NCBI RefSeq assembly: GCF_022458985.1
Contig: NC_061774.1
Location: 9,662,616-9,726,615 of the forward strand
Direction of reading: 5' to 3'
Length of the DNA stretch: 64,000 bases
Source of the DNA: Mugil cephalus
Taxonomy: Eukaryota; Chordata; Actinopteri; Mugiliformes; Mugilidae
Below, piece by piece: positions 47,701-58,708 of this stretch; position 1 is the stretch's first letter; every line of letters begins with the position of its first letter. The notes under the pieces are model-generated. The model was not told where the DNA came from and ran no database searches. It worked only from the letters and a program-made list of their open reading frames with translations. The position numbers and the translations under genes are program-made.

Positions 47701-50558
47701 CATTATACACTGTGGTCATAAAGGGATGGACATGGTCAGCAACAATACTCGTGTAGGCTGTAGCATTTACACCATGCTCAGTTTGTACTAAGGGGCCCAA
47801 AGCGTGCTCAGAAAATATCCCCCACACCATAACACCACCACCCCCACCTGAACCGCTGATACAAGGCAGGATGGATCCATGATTTCATGTTGTTTATGTC
47901 AAATTCTGACCCTAAAATCGAGACTCATCAGACCAGGCAATGTTTTTCCAATCTTCTATTGTCCAGTTTTGTTGAGCCTCTGTGAACTGTAGTCTCAACT
48001 TCCTGTTCTTAGCTGACAGGATTGACCCCCGGTGTGGTCTTCTGCTGTTGTAGCCCATCTTCTTCAAGGTTCAACATGTTGTGCTTTCAGAGATGGTATT
48101 CTGCATTCCTTGGTTGTAACCAGTGGTTATTTGAGTTACTGTTGTTTCTATTATCTCCAACCAGTCTGCCCATTCTCGTCTGACCTCTCACATCAACGAG
48201 GTATTTTCGTCCACACAACTGCTGCTCATTGGATATTTTCTCTTTTTCGGACCATTCTCTGTAAACCCTAGAGAGGGTTGTGCATGAAAAGATCAGTAGA
48301 TCAGCAGTTTCTGAAATACTCAGACCAGCCCGTCTGGCACCAACAACCATACCACGTTCAAAATCACTTTGTTATGATGCTCTGTTTGAACTTCAGCAAG
48401 TTGTCTTAATCTCCTCTACATGAATAAATGCATTGAACTGCAGCAATGTGATTGGCTGATTAGCTATTTGTGTTAACAAGCAATTGAACAGGTGTACCTA
48501 ATCAAGTGTTTGGTGAGTGTAGACAAACATGATTAGCTGCAGGCTAGTCAGGTGATTCAAACCTGACTGTCTTCATGCATGCAAGTCCAAAAGCCTTCAT
48601 GCAGGATTTAACCAGGACCTTGTTATGCTGAGCCCAGCAACTGTGCTGAATCATTTTGCAGAATTAAACATGCAAGCTTATCACACCTCCTACTCTTACC
48701 TAATTTCTAAAAGAAATATAAGTAACAGCACAAACCCACATTTGCTGAGTCTTGTTTGATTTGTCTAGTTAAAAAATATATATATTCTAATGCCCTCCCT
48801 AATATGCTACAATAGAGAAGATACAAATTACAGTAACATTAACAACACAATGCAGCAATTCATGTTAACCATACTATTATTTCTACCGTCTCCTGTGGAA
48901 AAACTGGCTAAAGGGAGCATTCATCTTTAATTCAGTGTCGTATTGTGGCTTGGACTTCTCTCTTTGAGTCACCTGATCAGTTTTTGTGGTGCTGCCTCAC
49001 CATCGTCTGAAAATGTACATTAAAGGTAGCACCGACACCCCCGACACACACCCCCATGCCTTCTGTGCACACCAAAAAGTGAGGTCTGCAGAGTTGTTTT
49101 CTCCAAACATCATACCTCAATAGTTATGATCTACTTTGTATATACACAAAGCAGTTGCCGCCAGATGAAAAATCTAAAAACAAGAGTTGAACTGAGCATG
49201 CTCAGCAAATACACCGCCTGCCTATTCAAGAATATGTGTGCCTCATGTAAGATTTACATATGTGCCACCGTTTCGTTCACAGATGTTATGTTGTCAATGT
49301 TTTGTGTGAAAACCTCTTTATTCCTATTAATACACCTGCCTCCTACCCGGTTTCTAAGAATGCAAAGAAACATTAGCTACAAAACGAACATGTACTCCCT
49401 AGTCCCCTCACCGCTGTAAGCTCCCCTCTGCTCTCATATCAACAGAAGCAGCAGGCAGGCATGCAAACGGCATTCAAATCTAACCTCGTCAAAGTCCTCT
49501 TTCAAGCCCATGCAAATCACCAGGACCACAGGTGCAAAGAACAGTTGAAAAATATGGTTTTACCTCTCTTCCATGGAAAACCAGAGCAGCCAGACACACA
49601 GGGGTGAGAATATATAGTTTAAAGTGCACCTGTCTGTCCCGTGTGCGTGCCTCACCTTTCTGAACGTCTTCCTCTTCGACGCGGCATCCTCTCCTTCGCT
49701 GAAGACCTCGTCACTCTCAGCTGAAGACAGGTTCATGGAGGAACAGGAGGAGGTGGAGGATGAGTGCAAAAGCTTGGAGAGGATTGGATGTGAGGAGGAC
49801 CACTGGAGTGTCGTCTCAGGCAGTTCGTCAACGTCTTCATCGTTGCTCTCAAGCATCATCTCCACGATGTCCTTGTCCTCTGTCTCTACAGCTGTAATCG
49901 GCGATAACTTCCTCTCTTCTTCCTCGTCTTCTTTCCTCCCTTTCTCAGAACTGGACTTTCTTCCTCTCCAGTGTTTCCACTGACTGTTCGGCTCCCCTTC
50001 TCTATCCTCATCGTCGTGCTTCCTTTCTTTTTCAGTCTTCTCCACTCTTCTTTTCCCACTCCATCTTCCTCTCTCCCAGCCGTCTGTGTTGGCATCATAG
50101 CTCCCCCCTGACCTCTCCTTCCTCCTCATCCTCCATTTGGCTTTCATTGCTTCCCTCGAACATCTCGCAGTCAGCCCCTTGTCTCCTTTTTTTTCGTCAC
50201 CTGGAATCTCTTCAGGCTTGACTTCACTTGTATTCATCTGGCAAGCGTTGGCCGGCTCTGAACTGAGCTCGCTGTCCCACTCGGAGTCCTCTCCTAGCCC
50301 ACCTATGCACTGATTGTAAGGGGGGAAGCTTTTTGTCGACTGCAGTTTGGGTCTGGATCTCGCAATGTCCCCGTGGCAGCTCCTGGACGGCCCTTCGCTG
50401 ATAGACAGTTGCTCGTGCATCTCATCTGATCTGCTACAAGAGTCATTCTCCCCACTTTGCTTGATCTCTATCTCCATCTGCATCCCATCTATGTGGTTTC
50501 CATCTATGGTGTCCATCTCTGTGTCCACTGCGGAGATGAGATGGCGAGTCTGCTCCAT
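44724..50558 (-). CDS. Inositol-trisphosphate 3-kinase, ITPKC-like
   Basis: Phosphorylates Ins(1,4,5)P3 to Ins(1,3,4,5)P4, dampening the calcium-releasing signal. Seven exons: 49656-50558, 47061-47145, 46338-46551, 45654-45858, 45467-45568, 45101-45172, 44724-44972; 609 residues in frame. Exon 1 (301 codons) is a hydrophilic, acidic and basic region with no fold, as in ITPKA/B/C. The kinase domain begins at [23 protein letters not shown] (391-399) is the PxxxDxKxG motif, [13 protein letters not shown] the inositol-binding segment and IDFGK (547-551) the metal-binding site. [13 protein letters not shown] and [12 protein letters not shown] favour ITPKC over A or B, but paralogue assignment is an inference. 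Intron 2 begins GC: only CAT CAA G|GT AAC keeps GHQGNFQ. Intron 1 contains a Tc1-like copy. Confidence 0.9.
47374..48519 (-). mobile_element. Nearly full-length Tc1-like transposon, inactive
   Basis: A 1146-base element in ITPK intron 1. The left end CACTCACCGGCCACTTTATT and the right end, reverse-complemented CACTCACCAAACACTTGATT, are inverted repeats, each bounded by TA (47372-47373; 48520-48521). The minus strand encodes a Tc1-type transposase in broken pieces: a helix-turn-helix N-terminus ([20 protein letters not shown], then VYREW) at 48240-48340, and a C-terminal piece ([20 protein letters not shown]) near 47400-47510. Frame breaks prevent a single transposase ORF. The ends are intact enough to call boundaries confidently. 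Confidence 0.88.
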
Positions 50559-51537
50559 GAGCCTAACATGTGCCTCTACAACAGGGAAATGTTTACAAAA
50601 GAGACGCTCGGTTTTGAATACGTTTGAGGAAATGCATTTACAAGTCTAAATGTCACTCTCCTCATCAACAACATTACTGAGCAGTCTTAAAATGCCACGA
50701 AAACAAAAAAATTCACGACGACAAATCATCAAATGTCTCTAACTTACCTTACCTTTGTCCTCCTCCTCTTAGTTTTCAGGGATACGAAGTCTTTCCCTGT
50801 CAATGCTACCTCATACTCTCATTCTCTCTGCGGAAGCCAAATTTTTGCATGCAGTGACGTTATTGAGTTTCCAAAGCTTCGTCCAGGGCTGGCTGCTGGA
50901 AGGCGGCCAACAGTGCCACAGGCAAAGAGGACATCCAGGAATGATGGCGTCAAACGACTACAGTGTCCTCCCTCCAATAATAAATGCACTTTACAATGCT
51001 TTATTGCACCTGTTAAATCGAATCCACGCCGAAACACTTTAAGACGCTTTTGTAGTAAAAGTGAGAAAACATTTTAACTTGCAAAAGAAATAGCACCAAA
51101 AATCCATAGCTGAAAGAAACCAAGAACACTATTAGCATTATGATGTTTATTGAGGATCAAAGTGCATAAATAACATAAATATCCATATTATATGATGTAA
51201 AATGTGAAGCTCTGATCTTTTTTTTCTCAAGAAAAGTCATTTCAACCTGCTGTTCTTTATCATAACACTTTAGTTTATTTGTTGCTTTTACAGAATTCTT
51301 CTACTTATAGTAGCTACTCTATATCATATGAATTATCATATTAATTATAGATTCAACACAACACTTTATTCAGTGAGAATAAAAATGGAAAATAATGTGG
51401 GTTCAAAGGGTCATAAAGTCAAAGACAACACATGAGACAGGATACAATACACCAGCCATATATCAGTCAGGCTTAAATCTTTATCCTTACTATGAGGACC
51501 ACTCCCAGCACTTTCTCTCTCTTTTTTATTAATTCCC
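50559..51537. other. ITPK 5' region and bscl2 3' UTR
   Basis: Just upstream of the ITPK ATG the minus strand reads TTTCCCTGTTGTAG then AGGCACATG, so a non-coding first exon may splice to about 50575; the promoter is not located. Towards the right, several AATAAA signals for bscl2 lie on the minus strand (for example about 51523-51528, 51365-51370). The plus-strand ORF at 50733-51077 shows no known family. Confidence 0.45.
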
Positions 51538-54515
51538 TCAGTCTGCCTCTGCTTCATCTATTTCATCCTGACTAAGTGTATTTATGTTCTGCGGCTCTGT
51601 GCTGCTGCCAAATTGCAAGCGTGGCTCCGTCTGGCTCAGATATGTGGAGTTTGTATGGAGGGGATCCGGCTGCTCTGTGATACCTGTTAAAGAATTTGTT
51701 TCTGAGGTCAAACACACCACAGCACATTGTCAGTAACAGCGACTGAAGCAAATACCTTAAATAACATATCATAAAAGTCTCTGTACCTGCTGCAAAATCT
51801 TTCTCATCCTCTTGCTGGTTTGTCAAGTTCTCCCTCATTTCTTGCAGTCTTCCTGTTCTTCTGAGCTGAGAGCAACAAAGATAGATCAGTCTGTGCTACA
51901 TCACCTGGAGGGCGATGGCTAATGGCTAAGGTACTCATGAGGCTGCTCTCTTTCACCTGCTCCGGTTCCATAGTCTTCCTCAACAGCAGCCTCATGTAGC
52001 TGAGGACGAAGAGGACGCTGAGGAAGATGAAGTTACTGGACACTCCCACCACTGCTGACAAGACGGGGAAGTAGAACAGCAAGTATCTGAAGAGGGGACA
52101 GAGAGGAAAAATGAGCAAATTTCTCCTACAGTAGTAGGTATGTAGGTGGGATGAGGAATTGCTGCTGATTGTCACCTTATTCCTGTGAAATGAGCGTGAA
52201 CGTAAAGCTGAGATGAGTAGATCTGTACCCTGTTGGACATAATCTCAATCACAGCCGTGGCCGAGGGGGAGTACTGAACATGGAGAGAAACCTGTTATGT
52301 AGGCTCCAGTAAAACATCCACTTAATATTTTTATTCTTTTTAAATGTGTTTCCACCTTTTATTAACTTGGACTAACCACACTGATCAGGTATAACATTAT
52401 GACCACCTTCCTAATATGTGTGTAGGTCTCCCTTGTGGCTCTTCTGGTTGTGTCCTGTGGTGTTTTGGTTGTTGTTAGTGGCATCCTTTGGGTTGAGGGG
52501 AGGGGCCTCTGTGGATCATCTCACAGATATTCAATCAGTTTGGGATCTAGTGAATTTGGAGGCCAGGCCAACTCCTTGTGCTTTTTGCTTTTCCTGCTGG
52601 GGGCGGCTGCTGCCATAATAAAGGAGAGTCATTGCTCTGGTCTAGTCTAGGTGGTACATGTCAAAGTAACATCCACCGAGCCACCTAGCCAGGTCCAAAC
52701 GTTTTCAGAACCCTGAATTATCACAAAATGATCAATGTTATTCACTTGTCCTGTCAGTGGTTGGTCATAATGTTGTGGCCGATCAGTGTGTATCTCCCTG
52801 CCCTCTTGGGATCCACCCCTGACTCACGGGGTCATCTGTGTAGTCTGAGAAGAGCTCCACATCCAGCAACTGTTGCTGCTCGGCAGCACCGCTGAGAAAG
52901 GCCGGGAGGAACAGCAGCGTCCTCAGGGTCCTCAGCAGGTCTGAACGGTATCGCAGCATGCTCTGAACACAACGCAACAACACAGTCTCATTTACACAGT
53001 TGGAGATAATTTCATCTGTTTTGTCCTGTGTCCTCAGATGAATATTTGGGGAAAGATGATTGATAGTGAACTCTTACAGTACCTTTATTAGAAGTCTGAG
53101 TGGGTTGGTTGCACACTTTTAAACGACACCAACAAAAGCTGATCTCAGTGGACGTTTTTTTATGAGGTGTATTTTTCAGAGACCTGACCAAGACTGTTTT
53201 GATGCTGTTCTTTGTATCAATGGATTTGACTGAAATTCAAATAGGCTATTATCTTGATGCCTAAAGCATATACTGCATATGTGACTATGCAAATATATTA
53301 CAAAATATTACAAAAACAAGACAAAACGCAACCTTAAAAGCAACTTAAATGATATCCTTCTATATGTAGTATGCAGACTTTAAAAGGTTTGGTGCACTGA
53401 GGGCTGGTGCACATGGTTGCCCTCTCAGTAAAAACTGCTTTTGCATTTTAGCGATCAAATAATTAAATTCATTAACACTTTCCATTGCACCTTTGATTTA
53501 CTCATATCTTGTCTATCATGTCTTTTTTAGTCTTTTTTTTTCTTTTTTGCATATTTGTCTTGTCATCCCAATTATTGAGCACTGAGATCACCTTCTGCTG
53601 CAGCGGAGCTCTGCACAAGCATAAACGGCTCTAATCTGGCTCTGACCAGGTTGTGTGATTAAAGGGTTATTATGCGTCAGCGCTGTACTCACAAAGCGAG
53701 AGCTGGAGGCGGACAGCAGTTGTCTCGTCTGAGAAACACACAGCAACCGTGAATCACTGAGCATCAGCAATAGTTATGAACCATTATTTGACTGCATGCA
53801 TTTTCATGGCCGCCACGGAGCAGAACAAACGTTAGCGCGGCTTACAAAGCGAGCAGAGGAGGCAACTTGCCCTCCATCCTGGGAGAAACAGGTTGTTTTG
53901 ATCATAAACATCCCCAGCTCCTGATTGGTCGGGGAATCAGGCATCTCCAGCTGCAAAGAGATCTGATAGGCCTGACCGAATGTCAGCACCTGAACATGAA
54001 TCAAAAAATGTACTTTACTAAGGAGACTGCATGAATGAATGAATGTTTACATGTTCATGAATATATGTACAATAAACATAGGCCTACATACGTGCTTCTT
54101 ATTTCTCATCAGAGAGATGTTGGCCACTGGATACGAGCATGAAAAAGAGGTGGAAGATTCACAGTCTGTCCTGCAGGGAAATCAAAAGCCAAAAGGGAAT
54201 CATAGAAGAAACAAGAGCTGACAGTTATTTTTTCATGCAACTGGACAGAATTTGGCATACACACCTGTAGTAATAGTGCACGGGGGCAGAGAAAGTCGCC
54301 TTGGGCATGAATGAGTAGTAAAAACTCCCGTATAAAAAGGCGGCGAGCCAGAGGAGCAGAAAAACGAAAGAGAAGACAGTGAAGCCTTGTATAACTCTCT
54401 CACGGACCCGTGACATTATGATGACGACAACATCCTTGAGACCCAGCAACACCTGACCAATGAGGACAGATGATGGCACGTCGCCTTCTGAACGCAGGTG
54501 GCTGTCTTCATCCAT
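51538..54515 (-). CDS. bscl2: Seipin (BSCL2), coding exons 3-11
   Basis: Seipin is an ER membrane protein that forms rings at ER-lipid droplet contacts and directs droplet formation. Exons: 54265-54532 (ATG at 54515), 54092-54170, 53846-53989, 53693-53728, 52828-52962, 52176-52273, 51957-52086, 51787-51865, 51538-51683; 365 residues, or 353 without the 36-base exon. First membrane helix about 44-62 followed by [11 protein letters not shown]; luminal domain with [11 protein letters not shown], the glycosylation site NIS (101-103, as human NVS), [24 protein letters not shown] and [14 protein letters not shown]; second helix about 249-279 ([18 protein letters not shown]). The cytosolic tail is short and acidic. 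The ATG chosen is the first in the open frame, but its context is weak. Human BSCL2 lies near NXF1 too. Confidence 0.92.
52377..52790. mobile_element. Tc1/mariner-derived short element in bscl2 intron
   Basis: A 414-base element with matching ends: CACACTGATCAGGTATAAC on the left and, reverse-complemented, CACACTGATCGGCCACAAC on the right. It contains the ATTATGACCACCTTCCTAAT block found in several copies in this window. It has no transposase. Its right end is only 38 bases from the bscl2 exon at 52828-52962. Confidence 0.75.
53693..53728 (-). CDS. bscl2: bscl2 36-base cassette exon
   Basis: Reads [12 protein letters not shown] between acceptor CTCAG and donor GTGAGT, phase 0 on both sides. 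Skipping it joins ...[10 protein letters not shown] to [10 protein letters not shown], which lines up with human [21 protein letters not shown] without a gap. Including it inserts 12 residues in the luminal domain. The ends of this exon and of the preceding one (SSSRF and SSARF) are alike. It may be alternatively used. Confidence 0.6.
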
Positions 54516-55259
54516 GAAGCCTAAAAAGTCCACTGAACAATGAAAGCAATGAAAACGGTGGAAGGATAAAGGTATTGAATTATTTAAAAGCAACACACTG
54601 AATTTGTTTGGCTCTGACTGAAATGTGTTGGCTCCTGTCTGCAAAGTTATCTGGCCCACATTTTCCTGAAATAAGGACACACTGAAGATTGTTCAGGGTC
54701 CAAAAAACTTAGCGTGGCCAATGATCTTATGAGGGCAAGACACAATCTCTCACATTCATACAACTGGGTTCTACAAAGAGACCGAGTCCAATCACAGTCA
54801 CAAGCGCAGTCCTTTCATATCAGATGACTCAAAGCGTGTCAAAAGTCAGCTGTCAGTCTGAGTCTATATGTATCGTCTAACAAAGGAAAAACTGAGAACT
54901 TGTTGGTTTTGACATGGTTCTTATTGTGTAATAACATTATTGAATGAATTATATATATATATTTCTAGTCCTCAGTATCTGTATATCAGTATCTGTAAAA
55001 CTAAGCTGTTTATTTTCTCATTTTGCTTCAATAAAGGCTGATATTGAATCTTTCAAAGAGGAAGCAAGTTTCAAATTTAACACGCGAATGAACTGTGACA
55101 TGCAGAATTAGGACTAAGTTGACAAGAAATTATAGTATGGGAAGTATTTTCATATTTAACAAAATCCAAGCTCAAAGAAAAATGTCTAATTAAAACATCT
55201 GCTCAGTTTCCAGCCGCTACACATTTCTAACAGTACTCTGCCTTGCTTGAAAAACTTAC

Positions 55260-56130
55260 CTCTGATTTCTGTAAGCCAGCGCACTATTAGGAAATCACTT
55301 CTCTCCTCGTTCCTCTCTTGGCACAGCCCTGACGAAATGTGAACAGAACTCCCACCAGTGTCTTGTTGCCTCGAAAGCTGCCGTTGGAGGAGGTTTAATC
55401 CGTCCCACAAAAAGAGAGACGGTGCTGCCAACTGTGACAGAGTTCAGAAATAGAGTAACTACACTATGACCCATAAGAATACATTAGTAACATTATTAGA
55501 GATTAAGTCTAATTAGTTGATGCATACTGTGACTCATCACAAACACAAATACTCCTGTGTATGTGTTGTTTCTTAATACATGTGAATCCTTGTTGGTGCA
55601 AAATGGGCTGAAATTCCCCAACCCTTCATATTGCTTCTGATTTCTCTGTCCTGTGCTGCCTCAGAAATGTTTAGTCTTGTTTTAAAATTTTCTAAGATTC
55701 ACTTGCATACTGCTTTTTATATAGAAATAAATTAAAAACACAAAACTTCTCTTCAAAACTACAGGAAAGTGGGAGAAATCTTCAGAACAATGATCAGGAT
55801 AAATGAATTAGCAACCAAAGAGATGGATGGAAACGCTAATGCTACTGTTTATTTTTAATATCAATAAAGGTATGTTAAGAAAAAAAAAACATCACAATAC
55901 AGCTCAACAGAATAATAATCCTCGAAAAGCCCCGATCATTAAATTCTCTCTGACAGAAGGATTTTTTATCCCAGGATTGCTGTGTTAGTGTACAACTTCC
56001 TTTTAAATTATGCATCGTAAGTGATTCTTAAAAAGTTGAATGAAACATGTACAAGTCATGTACGACTCCAAAACACACGAGGCATGAAGACAAAAAGCAA
56101 TCTCTCACCGTGAGGGGGAGACAGAGACAT
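55260..56130 (-). other. bscl2: bscl2 5' exons 1 and 2 (probably leader)
   Basis: Exon 2 is 55260-55431, between acceptor CACAG and donor GTAAGT, and joins exon 3 in phase 1. It is open in the seipin frame (LAAPSLFLWDGLNLLQRQ...) but contains no Met. A likely exon 1 ends at 56109 (donor GTGAGA); its ATG at 56128-56130 (MSLSPPH) leaves phase 1, whereas exon 2 needs phase 0, so that ATG gives only a short upstream ORF. I therefore treat both as 5' UTR and start seipin in exon 3. A different first exon would add about 60 residues. Confidence 0.55.
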
Positions 56131-56192
56131 CTTCCGGCAGAAAAAAATAAACCGCCAAAAATGTCTTTTAGAGTAGAAGAAGAAGCTTTCGA

Positions 56193-56197
56193 CCAAT
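56193..56197 (+). promoter_or_regulatory. CCAAT box between bscl2 and rnaseh2c
   Basis: GACCAATCACAG on the plus strand (ATTGG on the minus strand) lies about 65 bases upstream of the bscl2 exon 1 ATG, a usual CCAAT distance from a start site on that strand. A nearby CCGGAA is an ETS half-site. The two genes are head-to-head, so this is probably a shared promoter. Confidence 0.45.
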
Positions 56198-56953
56198 CAC
56201 AGGCTGCGTCTGGCGCTACCCGGAAAAGGTCCAGTTTTACATTTCACCTCACTGTTGTGGTTGGAAAACTGCTTGAAGGTAATGTTGGAGTTATTTTCCG
56301 TGAAATAGGCACGTCAGCTTTTTAGGAACACGTTGTATAACGTTTCATGCAACACATTATATTTGCAAATAATCTTTAACAAACAAAGCATTGTCTTCAT
56401 TTTAGAGAAACTCTGCATTAGTTGCCCCCAGGATACCGATATGTCAGTAAATGTTTTGTAAATAATGGTTCTTATACATTTGAGAAAATAGATATTTTTG
56501 TGGCATTTATCGCAGTTAGTGTTATTACAAAAACATACGAACACTATTATAATAATTCTAGTATAATAAAGGTGAAAAAATACACTTTACGTACGGTTAA
56601 ATGTTTTTCATCGTGCTGTTTTAGAGGTGACTGACCAGGAGCCTACGGAAATTTGCGAGTGGTGCATGCGAAATGAAATATTTAAAAAGAAAACACAAAT
56701 TACTCATCGAATAAACATTATTAAGGAGTGTGATAATCCGAATTATAATATAACAATATAAATTGATACAAAACTGATAAAAAAAAAAAGACAAACATTC
56801 TAGTCTATACTAATACATACAGCTGATCTCTCCAAGTAAAGACTAAAAGATGCCTTTTAAGCTTGTCAGACAGGAAGGCTGGTGCAAGACCAGGGAGTGC
56901 TTTAAACAAGTAAAATATTTGGACCACATAATAATAGTTGAACCTTGTGGATA

Positions 56954-57025
56954 TACACCGATAATGTGTAACATTATGACCACCTGGCTAAAATTGTGTA
57001 GGTTTCCCTTGTGCCTGAGTTGTGC
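56954..57025. mobile_element. Fragment of Tc1-derived short element
   Basis: ACACCGATAATGTGTAACAT and ATTATGACCACCTGGCTAAA followed by GTGTAGGTTTCCCTTGTGCC match the left part of the element at 52377-52790. It lies in the presumed 5' intron of rnaseh2c. Confidence 0.55.
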
Positions 57026-57177
57026 TATTTTTAATATTTGTCCCCAGTGGGGGATTTGTTGCACAACAGCGGGAGCAACAATTACCATGACCTGGATGAC
57101 TGAGAACCTTCACAAACAAAATGTACTGTATTTATTAAAATAAATTTGTTCTGTTTGTCCTGTCTTCTGTCTGCAGG

Positions 57178-58708
57178 ATGTCCTGTAACACTACTGTAAC
57201 TCGTCTTCATGTGTCGTCTGTGGGTCAGGCACAGCGAGCCCCGGTCCACCTATTGCCCTGCGAGATTGAACACAACGGGCCTGCCCAGGTCTCACAATAC
57301 TTCGATGCCACTATTAAAGACCGCAAACAAGGCAGGTACATTGAATACAGTTTAAGATGTTCACGTTGCTTTATCTGATGAATACTGGTCCTGAACATGA
57401 AAATAATTTATGTCAGTGCTTCAGTGGAGTAAAACTAATGACCTGTTTAGTTTAGACCAGGTGTTTGCTCCACCACGATCATCAAGATGAACATGATTAA
57501 GCCACTTCAGCTACACCCAAATAGTTTTAGAATAGTTGTATCTGACATTTCTCCTTTCTAACAACAACCCTTGGTGCATGTTTTTCATTGCAGGGAAGAC
57601 TGTGTCATTCAGGGGGCGTGAGTTGAAGGGGCAGGAGCTCAGCTGTCCACAGGGATTCACTGGTCTGGTGCTGAAAGAGATCAACAAACCTGGCTCTGAC
57701 CAAGAGGTACACACCACTGAAGTAATCACAAAAGTGTGTACGCTGAACACCAGTCTGACTGCTGGATCATGTGTGTGTGTGTGTCTGTCTGTGCAGGACA
57801 GGACAGTGAGGGTAACCTCTGTGTTTGACAAGCTGACCTACTGGAACTTGGAGACGGCTCCAAATTCAGACGATACGGTTGTGATGGCGATGGATTGGCC
57901 TGAGCTGGCGGAGGCGGTGAGTGTCTCTTCAGAGCTGATTAAAAATGCTGGTTAAACCAAAACTTGAGCTGAAACTCTTCTCGTCTCACACTTAATTAAT
58001 CACCTTCAGTCAGGTTTTTACTGAAGTTGTGTTTTAAGTTGTTTTTATGACTGGACAAGATCAGCTCATTGACTTCTTAAAGTTAAGCACAAAAACAACA
58101 TTCTCTTTTGCTATATAATTGCCTTGTTGTTAAACTTTTTAAAGCACCCTTTACTCAAAAGTAGTAGTTTGCTGTGTGATTTTCTTCTTTTGCAGTTACT
58201 CAAACCCAGTTCAGTCGACTGACATTCAGTGTCATTAAAATATTTGCTCAGTTTCCAACAGCTGTGTATTTTGCAATTTCCTGCAATAAAAACTAATAAG
58301 GACTCAAGTTTGGCAACTCTACACTGCTACAATATCCCTTCTCCTCTCCCAGACGTTTGTTGGTCTGTGCTTGAAACAGTTTTGATGAAATACTTACAGA
58401 ATCCCCCCAGTTTCTTATTCTTAAGACCTGAAAAGTTAAAGAACAGCATTTGTACTCATAAATAAGTGTCTGCTAATGTTTTGAATTAGCCAGTGATTTT
58501 CTGTTACAGCTGGGCCTGTGTGTTTTAATCTGTGCTGAATTACAGATACTTACATTTTAAAAATGTTTAAGGGTGCACATTTGTAGTTGCACTGTCTGTT
58601 ACATTTCTGTTCAGCTTAACAAATACTTGACAATATTTGATTTTTTTTTTTGTTGATGGATACTGATAATGTGTCTCTTCACAGATCCACGGACCAGTAG
58701 AAGACTGA
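57178..58708 (+). CDS. rnaseh2c: Ribonuclease H2 subunit C
   Basis: RNASEH2C is the non-catalytic C subunit that, with B, supports RNase H2A in removing ribonucleotides and RNA-DNA hybrids. Exons: 57178-57331, 57594-57706, 57797-57916, 58685-58708; 136 residues (human 164). Landmarks: [42 protein letters not shown], and the last exon IHGPVED-stop, which matches human IHAQVPED. Exon 1 must end at 57331, leaving an intron that begins GC: CAA G|GG AAG ACT gives GKTVSFRG, while the GT four bases on leads to an early stop. The ATG directly follows an acceptor (CTGCAGG), so a non-coding exon lies upstream, probably ending at donor GTAATG near 56280. The shorter length reflects a missing acidic loop between exons 2 and 3. 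Confidence 0.92.

Noticed and set aside
50733-51077. Plus-strand 114-codon ORF beginning with a signal-peptide-like stretch
   Set aside because: It overlaps the ITPK 5' region on the other strand, has no family match, and its hydrophobic start comes from a CT-rich tract. Probably chance.
56161-56279. Plus-strand ATG ORF (MSFRVEEEAFDQSQAASG...) as an N-terminal exon of rnaseh2c
   Set aside because: Splicing its donor to the rnaseh2c acceptor puts the two frames out of register and stops within seven codons. The CCAAT box lies inside it, so it is promoter or leader, not protein.
57797-57955. rnaseh2c ending in [12 protein letters not shown] by reading through the exon 3 donor
   Set aside because: The donor GTGAGT is strong and exon 4 encodes IHGPVED-stop, which matches the family C-terminus.
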